64,000 nt of DNA from JAJEFO01 sp965221845 (GCA_965221845.1 OZ244919.1:1550001-1614000), one strand, 5' to 3'; shown: positions 16,307-26,189, numbered from the stretch's first letter. Numbers and translations: made by a program. The notes: generated by a model not told the origin, from the letters alone.

Positions 16307-18553
16307 TCAGAAACGCTGAGCGATGTACTGCTGCGTCTGGCTGGCGCTCAGCTCCGTGGTTGCGGCGCCGGTCCTCGTGAAGAAGCGCTCGCTGCCATCG
16401 TCTTTCACGAAGGCCGGCGAGCTCGAAGGCCAGCACTCCACTGCAAGCACCCGCGCCTCGTCACGGTCCTCGAACCTTGGATGGATGTACATCGAGTGCT
16501 GAGCGCCGATGCGGTCCTTCAGCAGGTTCACCAGGTGCAGGTTCATCCTGTCCTCGTTCGGAAACCCGTCGACCTCGACACCGACCGTCTCGCCGTCATC
16601 GGACACGCCGACGATCAGGGTCCCGCCCCGCGCATTGAGAAACCCCGCGATGGTCTTGAGGCACGCCAGCTCCATCCGCGGATCCTTCCCTCCGGTGTGC
16701 AGGTTGACCCTGAGACTGGACTTGAACTCCACGTGCGCCCCTTCGCCGCCCGCAACGAGATCCCCGATGTCCACGCTGTCGGTCGCCTCCGGGCCGCTCC
16801 CCTCCCTGAGGCGGCCGTACGTGCCGGCAACGAAACGGGCGATCCGCTCGCGCCGGGCCGCGAGAAACTCCTTGTAGGACATGCTTTCCCAGCCGTCAGG
16901 CAAGGCGTGCCAGCGGTACTGGCGCAAGACCTCCTCCGGCTTCAGCGACTCCAGCATCAAGGGCAGGTAATCGGGCGGGCCCGCCGCGCCGATCCTGCCG
17001 TTGTCGCCCCACTCCAGCAGAGCGTAGTTCGCGATCTGGTTGGTCTCGCGCTGGTCCGTGACCCCCATGCCCTTCAGGAACTCCCTGGGAAACAGATGGT
17101 GGCGTTCCGCGGCGGCACGGGTGGAGTGGACGGAAGGATCGAGCAGGGTCTCCACCTTCTGGTCGGAGAAAAGCGCCCGAGCCTCCTCAAGCACCAGCGC
17201 GGCGTGGTACGCGAACAGGGAGGGACTCCGCGGCGACGATGTCGCCAGGTCGTTGGGCAACGTGATCGACCAGAAATCGCTCGTGAGCGCCGCATCGCAG
17301 ACCTGATCGAGCGTGCGCACGAATCCGGCAGCGTCCTCGACGTCGCGCAGGCGCGCCAGGTCGAATTCCAGGTCAGACTCCGGAGACCCCGTGTAGCGCC
17401 CGGTCAGGCTGCACATGAAGAACCAGCGCGCGATGGCCTTTCGCAGGTCCTTGGCGGGCACCGCGTATTCCGTCCGCCCGATCAGGAAGAACGCGTAGGA
17501 AAACAGCAGGTTGTTGTTCGAGGTGATCATTCGCCCGCCGAGATAGCCGGCTAAGCGCAGGGCGCTGAAGAACTCGTGCCAGGCCGAAAGGTCGAGCACC
17601 TTCGCCTGGGCGTCCTTCAGGATTCCGAACTGCCGCTCACGCCGCTCGTCGCTGAATTCCCCGGTCTCCAGGTCCTTCCCCCGCAGGATGGAGTAGACGT
17701 ACCGGAGACGTGCGCGCCTGAAGCCGAGCGCGATGCTCACGCGAAGCAGCTGGTCCGGCTCTGGCTGGATGAAGTGGTTGTAGGGCGAAGGCGCACCTGT
17801 CGAGGGTTGGCGGGCTTCCAGGCAGTAGGTCTCAAGCTCCTTCCGGCCTTCGTCCCAGAAGACGGACATCAGGGTCAGGATGAAGTCTGCCTGGTTCAGT
17901 GGCATCCCCTTGCTGTTGATCCGGACGAACACGTCGGCCACCTGCTCCTCGTCAAGATCCTTGGAGAGCTCGAGCGCGGTGAACGGGAACCTGAGCAGGT
18001 TGAACAGCCGGGTGATGGATCTTTCCACCTGCTGCTGCTCCTCAGGCGTCACCTCCCGGGTTTCCCGAAGGTTCTGCAGGTACTTCCCGACAATATCGAG
18101 CAGGCTGGCGTCAGTGGCCCAGAGGACGGAAATGCTGGGAATGAACGCCCTGTCCCTGCGCACGGCGGCATCGGCCACCTCGAACTGTTCCTGAAGCGGG
18201 TTGAAGGCAATCTGGATCGCCTCCGACCGGCCCGTCGGGCGCAGCACGTTGATGCCCCTGGTCACGGCAAAAAGCGAAGTCAGGCGCTGCTGCCCGTCAA
18301 CGATGAGCAGGTCGGGAACCTTCTGCTTGCGGTCCGTGCCTATCTGCTTCGTCTCGCTCCCGAAGCCGTTCTGCCAGAGAAGCAGGTACCCCACCGGATA
18401 GCCCCTGTACATGGAGTCGAACAGGTCGCGCACCTTCTTGTTGGGCCATACGAAGGGACGCTGGATGTCGGGCAGGCCGATCTGGCCGAGCTCGATGAAC
18501 TTCACGAGCGAGTCGAGATCGTAGTTCACCTGCTTGAACAGGGTATCGCTCAT
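16307..18553 (-). CDS. DUF262-HNH (GmrSD-like) protein fused to AlbA_2 domain
   Basis: A 748-residue fusion. The N-terminal DUF262 domain (about 10-220) has the family motif DGQQRLTSLFAV near 90, typical of the ParB-like NTPase part of GmrSD, BrxU and SspE. An HNH/DUF1524-like nuclease motif HHLFP lies near 483 with NQIANYALLEWGDN after it. The last 150 residues form a Schlafen/AlbA_2 domain (VEFKSS near 607, then TIAGFLNARGGTLIVGVSDDG). GmrSD-type enzymes restrict modified phage DNA; addition of AlbA_2 to this architecture is unusual. The stop converges on the OLD-like gene 261 nt away, and nothing recognisable lies in that gap. The frame is intact. Anti-phage restriction is the likely role by family. 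Confidence 0.85.
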   Translation of the reverse strand: MSDTLFKQVNYDLDSLVKFIELGQIGLPDIQRPFVWPNKKVRDLFDSMYRGYPVGYLLLWQNGFGSETKQIGTDRKQKVPDLLIVDGQQRLTSLFAVTRGINVLRPTGRSEAIQIAFNPLQEQFEVADAAVRRDRAFIPSISVLWATDASLLDIVGKYLQNLRETREVTPEEQQQVERSITRLFNLLRFPFTALELSKDLDEEQVADVFVRINSKGMPLNQADFILTLMSVFWDEGRKELETYCLEARQPSTGAPSPYNHFIQPEPDQLLRVSIALGFRRARLRYVYSILRGKDLETGEFSDERRERQFGILKDAQAKVLDLSAWHEFFSALRLAGYLGGRMITSNNNLLFSYAFFLIGRTEYAVPAKDLRKAIARWFFMCSLTGRYTGSPESDLEFDLARLRDVEDAAGFVRTLDQVCDAALTSDFWSITLPNDLATSSPRSPSLFAYHAALVLEEARALFSDQKVETLLDPSVHSTRAAAERHHLFPREFLKGMGVTDQRETNQIANYALLEWGDNGRIGAAGPPDYLPLMLESLKPEEVLRQYRWHALPDGWESMSYKEFLAARRERIARFVAGTYGRLREGSGPEATDSVDIGDLVAGGEGAHVEFKSSLRVNLHTGGKDPRMELACLKTIAGFLNARGGTLIVGVSDDGETVGVEVDGFPNEDRMNLHLVNLLKDRIGAQHSMYIHPRFEDRDEARVLAVECWPSSSPAFVKDDGSERFFTRTGAATTELSASQTQQYIAQRF

Positions 18554-18653
18554 TCCCGTTGTCTCCCGACCCGAACTGACTGGAGCCGGGTCTTACAGGG
18601 CGAGACCACGAAACGTCAATGAACTCGGGCATGCAAGGGTGTAGCCCAGATTA

Positions 18654-19523
18654 GAGCCTGTTGACAGTCATGTCGCCGCCACCACGCCGGCGACGAGGCG
18701 ATCCCCGCCGCGAAGCTCGCCTCCGTCTTGTCGCAGCGCGTCGCGACCGCCCGGAACTCCCTGGTCTTCGCGAAGAGGTTCTCCACCAGGTGCCGCCAGC
18801 CGCACGCCTCCCGGCCGTGCGCCCGCGGCGCCGTCCGGTTCCGCCTCGACGGGACCGCCGCCTCCGCCCCGCGCTCCGCAAGGTCCCCGGGCAGCCGGTC
18901 CGCGCCGGACGCCCTGTCGCCGACGAAGGCCCCGAACGGGAGGCCGCCGGGAAGCCCCGGCACCCCCTTGAGATCGTGCGCCTGGCCGGGAAGGATCCTG
19001 AAGCGGACCAGGCAGCCGAGCGCGTCCGCGACGGCCACGGCCCTGCTCGTCAGGCCGCCCCTGGAACGTCCGATCCCCTGGGCGCAGGTCCCCCCTTGCG
19101 CCCGCCGCCTTCCGGGTCGCCCGGACCACCGTGCCGCCGCCGGACACGCGCTCGAGGCCGGACTCCTCCGACAAGGCGTCGGAAACGCGCTCGAACACCC
19201 CCGAAGGCGCCCGGCGCCGGAACCGCCTGAAGACGCTGTTCCAGTTCCCGAACCGCTCGGGGAGATCGCGCCACGGCGACCCCGTGCGGAACCGCCACGG
19301 CACCGCCTCCATGAAGTGGCAGCTGTCCGCCGCCGTGCCGCCGGGGTCGGACGCCTTGCCCGGAAGCATGTCCCCGGTCCGCGCCCGCATGGCGTCGGCC
19401 GTCACCGTCCTGTCTGCGTTCATGGTGCCGCCTGCCTTCCTGCCCGTGCCGCCGTTCCGGCGGCCATTGGCAAGGAACATGGCATCGAGCCCGACGATTC
19501 GCAAGATGACTGTCAACGGGCCC
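18654..19523 (-). mobile_element. IS5-family element (A) with frameshifted transposase
   Basis: About 870 bp. The ends are imperfect inverted repeats, GAGCCTGTTGACAGTCAT at the left and the complement of GGGCCCGTTGACAGTCAT at the right. The flanking trinucleotides are TTA and CTA, which fits a TNA target. A short copy of the right end recurs at 28727-28745. The element abuts a second IS5 element. Confidence 0.8.
18664..19423 (-). pseudogene. IS5-family transposase, two frames
   Basis: The N-terminal half (PGKASDPGGTAAD, then PWRDLPERFGNWNSVFRRF) is in one frame. The C-terminal half (AVADALGCLVRFRILPGQAHD, then GWRHLVENLFAKTREFRAVATRCDKT) is in another. The switch is at or near a G6 run (C6 at 19090-19095 on the plus strand). 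IS5-group elements of the IS427 type use programmed frameshifting at such sites, so this may be a functional two-ORF arrangement. However, the downstream frame runs past the element end without its own stop, which favours decay. The ATG at 19423 is a possible start. Confidence 0.7.
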
Positions 19524-19526
19524 TAG

Positions 19527-20426
19527 GCTGTGTACTCATTTAATCGTCTTGCCAGCGCGCGCAGCAGGCATCGGCTGGCGGCGAGCTGCACGGCCGAGAG
19601 GAAGTTGCGTGCGGTCTTGTCGCAGCGGGATGCGACCCGGCGGAATTCCTTGATCCTGCCGAAGAACCGCTCGATCCGGTTGCGTTCCCTGTAGAGCGTG
19701 CGGTCAAACGGCCGCGGGATCTTGCGGCAGGACCGCGAGGGGATGTTGGCCGTCCCGCCCGCCCGTTCGATGCAGCGGACGACGGCATTGGCATCACAGG
19801 CCTTGTCACCCAGGACCGTGTCACCGGGCGCAAGGCCGGCAAGCAGCGGTTCAGCCTGCGCGCAATCGGACGCCTGGCCCGGGGCCGGCCAGCGCCTGCA
19901 CCGCGTCCGTCCCGCTCAGGGCGGGACGGACCTTCGTCGTCCGGCCGCCGCGGCCCGTCCCGGTTTCGGGGCACGCACCTTCCCGGCGGGCCCCCGCCGC
20001 GTGCCGGTGCACCCGCACGGCGGACGGATCCGGCATGCGCAGGCGGACCGGGCCGGCCGGGCCTCCGCCGTCGCCGTCATCGCCGCCGTCGTCCGCAAGG
20101 TCCTGCAGCGCCTGCATGATCCGGGCCCGGGTGCCGTTCCGGCTCCGGCGGCTGCAGCGGCTGGAGCAGGCCGTGCACGGTCATTGCCGCTCCGGGAGGT
20201 CGCGCCAGAGGATGCCGGTGCGCAGCACGAAGAGGATCCCGTCCGTCACCTGCCGGCCGTCCGTCCGGCGCGGGCCCTGGCGCTTCCGCGGAAGGGCCGT
20301 GCGGAGGATCTCCCGTTCCGCATCGCTCATGTCGTGGCGCTGGCTGCTCATGGCGGTGCTCCTGCCTGATGGTTTTTGGTCCATCTGACGGATCCCGACG
20401 GTCATGCCAATATATAAGTACACAGC
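19527..20426 (-). mobile_element. IS5-family element (B) with degenerate transposase
   Basis: About 900 bp flanked by CTAG on both sides (19523-19526 and 20427-20430), a target duplication used by some IS5-group elements. The ends are inverted repeats GGCTGTGTACT and AGTACACAGCC. On the minus strand the transposase is in three frames. An N-terminal piece (SDAEREILRTALPRKRQGPRRTDGR) is in one, with GILWRDLPER. A central region follows, and the C-terminal sequence ending in ASRCLLRALARRLNEY is in another. It is therefore a pseudogene. The left CTAG overlaps the end of element A, so B inserted right at A's terminus. Confidence 0.75.
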
Positions 20427-20430
20427 CTAG

Positions 20431-21083
20431 GCATAACTGCCGCCGTTTCCCTAATGCCGATCTTCATTTTGTCGATCTCTGCAGTCAGAAGGCTAAGATT
20501 GTGATCGCCGATGACTACATTTTCAGACATGCACCATTCATTGAAATTAACCAATTTATTCCTCCTCAATTCTTGAATTGCTTTTTTCGATCACACTTTC
20601 AGGCGTGCGGGACTGCTGAAAAATCTCCAACTATCCGATTGCTCGAATTGACACCAACGCTGCAATTTTTGTGATGTCGGTGTCAGGACACCTGGCTGCA
20701 TGACCCAAATCCCTTGCATTTCTTGACTCTTCCCAACACTTGGCTCTTGACTTCCTCCGTTGCCACAGTCGCACCGCGGCAAGCTGCTTTCAACCCCGCG
20801 GCCTACGGGTTGGCACGGCAAGCACGCCGGACGGATCCTCCGGGCGCAACAGGTCCGCCAGCTGTGCCGCAGGCCCATGTCCCGGTTCCCGAAACCCTGT
20901 GGGGCGACGCGGGCACGCAGGGCCTCCGGCCAGCAACCTGAACATTCCTGAGCCCCGCCGCTGCCGCAAGGCCGAGCTCATGTCCGACAGTCATGATCTC
21001 ATCGTCGCGGAACTGGAATTCGAATGCGGCGGTCGCCGCGCGGATTCAGGTCGAAGCACATGAATGCGATCTCGCGGCCGGCC
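20431..21083. other. Relatively AT-rich stretch, no recognised gene
   Basis: From about 20431 to 20760 the composition is much richer in A and T than the surroundings, with poly-T and poly-A runs, and the only longer open frame there starts inside the IS5 element. From 20760 on GC returns to normal. Nothing resembles a known gene. Probably foreign DNA or an eroded gene. Confidence 0.5.
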
Positions 21084-21542
21084 CTACCCGGACAAGTATC
21101 GCCACAGCGCCGCCAGCCAGCGGATCTCGTCGGCGGCGCCCAGGAGCAGCAGGAGCGACAGGACCGTGCCCCAGAACCGGATCCCGCGCCGGACGCCCTC
21201 CATGCCGGACCGGACGGAGTCCAGTGCGTTCGCGCACCGCTCCAGCCGGCCCGAGCACTCGAAGACGGCGCTCCTGGTCGAGACCCCCGTCGCCGACACG
21301 TCCTCCAGGGCCGAGACGACGGCCGCGGCGGAGCTGGCGGCCGCGATGGCCGCGTGGGTTCCGGGCGCCTTTCCGCTCTCCCCGCCGCCTTCGCCGGGCG
21401 TCTCCCGGCCTCCCCTGATGGCGCGCAGCGCTTCCGCGGTCTCCCGCTGCACGTCCAGCATCTCCTGCCACGGAAAGCCCGCCATGGCCCTGACGGCCCC
21501 GGCCACGTCCGTCCGCGTCACCTGGTCCCGTTCCCCGGCCAT
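21084..21542 (-). CDS. Small membrane-anchored protein next to the relaxase, unknown
   Basis: About 152 residues from ATG 21542; an earlier ATG at 21602 is possible. The N-terminal half is amphipathic and helical (VRAMAGFPWQEMLDVQRETAEALRAI), the middle is Ala/Ser-rich and probably coiled, and a single transmembrane helix lies near the C-terminus (FWGTVLSLLLLLG). It is divergent from the MobF relaxase gene 220 nt away and could be an accessory mobilisation protein, but no family is recognised. Confidence 0.5.
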   Translation of the reverse strand: MAGERDQVTRTDVAGAVRAMAGFPWQEMLDVQRETAEALRAIRGGRETPGEGGGESGKAPGTHAAIAAASSAAAVVSALEDVSATGVSTRSAVFECSGRLERCANALDSVRSGMEGVRRGIRFWGTVLSLLLLLGAADEIRWLAALWRYLSG

Positions 21543-21761
21543 GCCAGATGCCCTCCTGTTCCGCCCGCACTCGCTGCGGACCCTTGTCGGGCATTCCGCC
21601 AAGCCCTGTCCACCATCGAATCGCCCAGCCCGCGGGACCGTGCCCCTCCTTCTGCCTGCACGATCTCCGGAACGCCCTGAAGCGCCCGCCAGCCCGAGCC
21701 CTCCGCTGGCCCGGCGCCGCCCGAACCCCTATGATCGCGCCATGCCCGAACGGATCCCCCC

Positions 21762-24700
21762 ATGGTCGCCACGGTCACGTCCCTGAGCTCCGCGGCGGTG
21801 ACGACCCGCTACTTCGAGCGGGACGGCTACTACGCGAAGTCCGATCCGGAGCACCGGAGGGCGAGCCGGTGGCACGGGCGCGGCGCGGCGGCGCTCGGCC
21901 TCGGGCGCCACGTCGCGCCCTCGCGCTTCGCGGCGGTTCTCGCCGGGCAGGTGCCGGGCACGGACACGGTGCTCGGCCGCATCCGGGACGGCAGGCGCGA
22001 GCACCGGCCGGGCACGGACGTCACGCTGCAGGCGCCCAAGTCGGTCTCGCTCGCGGCGCTGGTGGCGGGCGACGCGCGGGTCGTGCGCGCGCATGACGCG
22101 GCGGTGCGGGAGACGCTCGACTTCGTGGAAGGCAACCTGCTCGCCGTGCGGCAGTGGGACCGGGAACGCAAGCGCCACGTCCGCGTGCCGTCCCCCTCCA
22201 TGGTGGCGGCCACGTTCCGGCACAAGGCGAACCGCAACCTGGAGCCGCATCTCCACACGCACGCGGTGATCGCCAACATGACCCGGAAGCCGGACGGAAG
22301 CTGGGCCAGCCTGGAGGCGGGCGCGCTCGCGCGCTCCGAGAAGCTGATGGGGGCACACTACCGGAACGCGCTCGCGGCCCGGCTCCTGCGCCTCGGCTAC
22401 GAGCTCCGGCCCTCGATGGTCGGGCAGGTGCCGGGCTTCGAGATCGCGGGCTGCGGGCGGGAGCTCCTCGAGGAGAACTCGTCGCGGCGGCGGGAGATCG
22501 TGGCGTGGGTCCGGGCGCGCGGGCTTGCGGACACGGCCGCCAACCGGCAGCGGGCGGCGCTGGCGACGCGGAAGGCCAAGGACGAGCCGCACCACCGGGA
22601 GCTGGAGGCGGGATGGCGCGCGAGCGCGAAGGAAATGGGACTGGACAGGAAGCCGCCGCGGCCGTCCGCGGGCCGCAGGCGCGCGGAACGGGAGGCGGGA
22701 ACGCACCCCACGATGACCGAGATCGTGACGCGCTCGGCGGAGCACCTCGCGGAGCGGGCGTCGGTGTTCCGCGAGGCCGACCTCTGCACGCTGGCGCTGG
22801 CCCATTCCCCGGGCCTGCACACGCACGCGGACTACAGGACGGCGCTGGACGGCATGAAGCGGGACGGCCACCTCGTCGACGCCGTGCGCGGCGGGCTCGG
22901 CCCCTGCCTCGTGACGAGCCGCGCGCTCCGCGCGGAGCGCGAGATCGTGGAAAGAATGCAAGCGGCGCGGGAGACGGGCCGGCCGCTGGCCGACGCGGGA
23001 CGCGTGGAGGCGGCGCTCGGGCGGGGCGCGCTGACGGAGGGCCAGCGGGAGGCGGTGCGCGCGATCCTGCTGGGGCGGGGCCGGATCGCGGGCGTGCAGG
23101 GCTACGCCGGCACCGGCAAGACCGCGATGCTGCGGGCGGTGAGGGCGCTTGCGGGCAACCGCCGCGTGGTCGCGCTCGCCCCGAGCGCCGCCGCCGTCCG
23201 TTCGCTCCGGCGGGAGGCCGGGCTTCCCGCGCGGACGCTGCAGGGGTTCCTCTCGCGTCACAGGGACGTCGCCGAGGGCACCGTCGGCGCGGAGGGGCTG
23301 GCCCGGCTCAGGGCGCTGCATTCCGGCTCGGTGCTCGTCCTCGACGAGGCCTCGATGGCGGGGACGGTGCAGGTGCGATCGCTGATGCGGATCGCGGACG
23401 CGCTCGACGTCGGGCGGCTCGTGCTTGTCGGCGACACGCGGCAGCTCCGGTCGATAGAGGCAGGCCAGCCCTTCCGGCAGCTCCAGGAGGCGGGCATGCC
23501 GACGGCGGTCATGGACGACGTGCTGCGCCAGCGGACCCCGCACCTCAGGGAGGCGGTGGCCCACGTCATCGGCGGCAGGCCGCGCGAGGCGCTGGGCCGG
23601 CTCGGCGACGACGTCCACGAGGTGGGCGCGGGAGAGCTGGGCCGGACGGCGGCGCGGCTGTGGCTGGACCTCGACCCGTCGGCCCGCGCTGCCACGGCGA
23701 TCCTCGCGCCCACGCACGGGATCCGGGCGGAGATCGCCGCGACGGTGCGCGAGGGGCTTGCGTCCGAAGGCGTCCTCAAGGGCCGGGAGATCGAGATCCA
23801 GCGGCTGGTGTCCAGAGGCCTGACACGTCCGCAGACGGGCGACGTCCGCAACTGGGAGGAGGGCGACGCGGCGGTGTTCCACCACGACCTCTGGGGCGGC
23901 AAGGCGAAGGCGGGCGAGGTCTTCACCGTCGACGCGGTCGACGGGGAGCGGGCCGCGCTCGTCCACGACGACGGACGGGTCCTGAAGGTGAAGCCGGGCG
24001 GCAAGGGGCTGCGCTACCAGCTGGAGCTTCACGAGACCGCGACGATCCGCCTGCGCGCGGGGGACGAGATCCGCTGGACCCGCAACGACAATCGCCGGGA
24101 CCTCGTGAACGGCGAGCGCGCGCAGGTGCTTTCCGTGGGCCCGAAGGCCGTGCGGTTCCGGACCTCGGACGGCCGCGGCCTGAAGCTCTCGCGGGACGAT
24201 CCGCAGCTCCGGCACATCGACCACGCCTGCAGCTCGACCGTGCACGGGGCGCAGGGCACGACCGCCGACCGCGTGATCGCGGTGCTGGATTCGGGACACG
24301 GCGCGCTCGCCGACCAGGCGACCTTCTACGTGGAGGTCACGCGCGCCCGCGACGAGGCCGTGGTCCTGACCGACAGCAGGGAGCAGCTGGCCGAGACGCT
24401 GGAGGAGCGCACGGGTCTCCGGATGACCGCGCTGGAGGCCGTCGGCGAGCGGGTCGCGGAGCGGGAGCGCGAGACAGTCCCCGGGACCGCGCCGGAGGCC
24501 GCGCTTCCGGAGAAGGCGCCGGTGCTGTCGACGGCCAGGGCCTTCGAGAAGCTCCGGGCGGAGGCGCGGGCGGCCGGCATCAGCGTCCTCGACGCGCCGG
24601 GGTTCGGGGACATGGCCGAGAGGCTGGAACGGGAAAGGCAGCGGCCGGGGCTGCCGGAGGCCGAACGGACGGCGCTCGACGCCTGGCGTGCGGAGATCGG

Positions 24701-26189
24701 CAGCGAGAGCGCCCGGCGGGGCGCGGCGACGGGGTATCCGGAGCGGGCGATCGCGGCGGCGAAGGCCGTGGAGGCTGCGGAAAGGACGCCCGGCCCCGAG
24801 GACGCCGTCATGAAGGCGGCGGACGCCCTGGTCGCCGAGGGGCGGTCCATGCTGGCATCGCCGGAGCACGCGCCGCACCTCGACCGCATCCGGGGTCTCC
24901 GCAAGCGCACCGCGTCCGGACTCGACGCCCTCGAGACGGCCCTGGCCGCGAACGGCGCGGAGCGGGCCTGGACGGACTGGCGGGAAACCGAAGCCAAAGC
25001 CGCGGCGGACGGCGTGAATCCCTTCCGGTCGGAGCGAGGCGAGGAACTGCTCCGACGCATCGAGGCGCTCGCCGGCGACGGCCGCGTGCCCGCGGCCCGC
25101 AGGGAGGCCTTCAGGACGGTGCTCGACGGGCGCCGCGCGGACCGGGAGCGGAACCGCCAGGCGCGGGAGATCACGGAGAGGGCACGCAGGTGCATCGACG
25201 GACGCGAAGCCGTCCTTCGCGACGGCCGGCCCGGGATCCCCCGCCTGCCGCAGCAGCGGCAGGAATACGGCGCATGGCGGCGCGAGGCGGAACGGCTGCA
25301 CGCCGACGCGAACCGGCTCCTGCGGGAGGATCCCCGCGTCGGCCCGCATCTCGAGGAGGCCGGATGGAGCGCGGCGCGCGCCCGATCCTGGCTCCAGAGG
25401 CTGGAGGGCCGGTTCCGCCGCGACGACGCGGCGCTGGAGACGGCGGAACGGCGTCCCGTGCACGACCTTCCCGAACGCGGCGCCGACGCGCGCCATCCCG
25501 TGCCCTGCGCGGGCGACCTCGTCTTGGGCGACCGCGTCCGCTGGCTGGAGCCGGGCGACGGCGGGACCGGGATCCGGGAGGGGCGGATCGTCGACATCCG
25601 CCACGATCCGGACGCGCTCGGTGACCGCATTCTCGTGGCCGGGGACGGCCCGCGCGGCACGGATCGCCGCTTCGACGCGTCCGAGCTGCTGCGGGGCGAC
25701 GCCCACCGGCAGGTCTGGCCGGACGAGGAGGCGCGCGAGCGGATGCGGGCGGAGGCGACGGGACCGTTCACGGTCGCGTGCGCGGTGGACGAGGACGCGC
25801 GAGTCGGCGGCCCCGACGACCCGGGCGAGGCGCGGCTGGTCGCCGGGGACCGGATCCGCTGGATCGAGCGCCCCGACAGCGACGGGCCGATGGCGGAGGC
25901 CGGGGTGCGGGCGGTCGAGGCGACGGTCGACGAGGTCGTGGCCGGGAGCGCGCCGCGGCTCGACCGCATCCGCCTCACCGTCGATTCCTCGACGGGGGAC
26001 GGGGCGCTGCCCCGAGGCGCCCGGCTGGAGGTCGAGCCCGGCCGCCTCCGCATGTCCGGGCGGTTCCACCGCATGCCCTGGCCCCGGGAGGACGTCCGGA
26101 GGGACCGCCTCGCGGAACTGGCGGCGCGGACCAGGATGATCGAGCGGTCGATGCCTTCCGTCGAGATGCCCTCGATCGAGCCCTGGTGA
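21762..26189 (+). CDS. MobF-family conjugative relaxase with helicase domain (TrwC/TraA-like)
   Basis: A 1475-residue relaxase-helicase. The N-terminal TrwC relaxase domain (1-300) has candidate catalytic tyrosines in TRYFERDGYY near residues 15-24 and the three-His metal site in HLHTHAVIAN near 163. A RecD/TraI-like helicase follows, with Walker A GYAGTGKT near 446, a Walker-B-type VLDEASM near 526 and STVHGAQGTTADR near 825, the UvrD-like C-terminal motif. The C-terminal 600 residues are Arg/Glu-rich and carry repeated GD-x-[IV]RW elements near 768, 1255 and 1365. It nicks oriT and unwinds the transferred strand. No type IV secretion genes are present in the window, so the element is mobilisable rather than self-transmissible as far as can be seen. 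Confidence 0.9.
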   Translation: MVATVTSLSSAAVTTRYFERDGYYAKSDPEHRRASRWHGRGAAALGLGRHVAPSRFAAVLAGQVPGTDTVLGRIRDGRREHRPGTDVTLQAPKSVSLAALVAGDARVVRAHDAAVRETLDFVEGNLLAVRQWDRERKRHVRVPSPSMVAATFRHKANRNLEPHLHTHAVIANMTRKPDGSWASLEAGALARSEKLMGAHYRNALAARLLRLGYELRPSMVGQVPGFEIAGCGRELLEENSSRRREIVAWVRARGLADTAANRQRAALATRKAKDEPHHRELEAGWRASAKEMGLDRKPPRPSAGRRRAEREAGTHPTMTEIVTRSAEHLAERASVFREADLCTLALAHSPGLHTHADYRTALDGMKRDGHLVDAVRGGLGPCLVTSRALRAEREIVERMQAARETGRPLADAGRVEAALGRGALTEGQREAVRAILLGRGRIAGVQGYAGTGKTAMLRAVRALAGNRRVVALAPSAAAVRSLRREAGLPARTLQGFLSRHRDVAEGTVGAEGLARLRALHSGSVLVLDEASMAGTVQVRSLMRIADALDVGRLVLVGDTRQLRSIEAGQPFRQLQEAGMPTAVMDDVLRQRTPHLREAVAHVIGGRPREALGRLGDDVHEVGAGELGRTAARLWLDLDPSARAATAILAPTHGIRAEIAATVREGLASEGVLKGREIEIQRLVSRGLTRPQTGDVRNWEEGDAAVFHHDLWGGKAKAGEVFTVDAVDGERAALVHDDGRVLKVKPGGKGLRYQLELHETATIRLRAGDEIRWTRNDNRRDLVNGERAQVLSVGPKAVRFRTSDGRGLKLSRDDPQLRHIDHACSSTVHGAQGTTADRVIAVLDSGHGALADQATFYVEVTRARDEAVVLTDSREQLAETLEERTGLRMTALEAVGERVAERERETVPGTAPEAALPEKAPVLSTARAFEKLRAEARAAGISVLDAPGFGDMAERLERERQRPGLPEAERTALDAWRAEIGSESARRGAATGYPERAIAAAKAVEAAERTPGPEDAVMKAADALVAEGRSMLASPEHAPHLDRIRGLRKRTASGLDALETALAANGAERAWTDWRETEAKAAADGVNPFRSERGEELLRRIEALAGDGRVPAARREAFRTVLDGRRADRERNRQAREITERARRCIDGREAVLRDGRPGIPRLPQQRQEYGAWRREAERLHADANRLLREDPRVGPHLEEAGWSAARARSWLQRLEGRFRRDDAALETAERRPVHDLPERGADARHPVPCAGDLVLGDRVRWLEPGDGGTGIREGRIVDIRHDPDALGDRILVAGDGPRGTDRRFDASELLRGDAHRQVWPDEEARERMRAEATGPFTVACAVDEDARVGGPDDPGEARLVAGDRIRWIERPDSDGPMAEAGVRAVEATVDEVVAGSAPRLDRIRLTVDSSTGDGALPRGARLEVEPGRLRMSGRFHRMPWPREDVRRDRLAELAARTRMIERSMPSVEMPSIEPW

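Noticed and set aside
20369..20674. 101-residue frame crossing the end of IS5 element B
   Set aside because: It starts inside the transposon terminal region and resembles no family.
21729..26069. 1446-residue open frame antisense to the relaxase
   Set aside because: Arg/Pro/Ala-rich product without any domain; produced by high GC in the third codon position of the relaxase gene.
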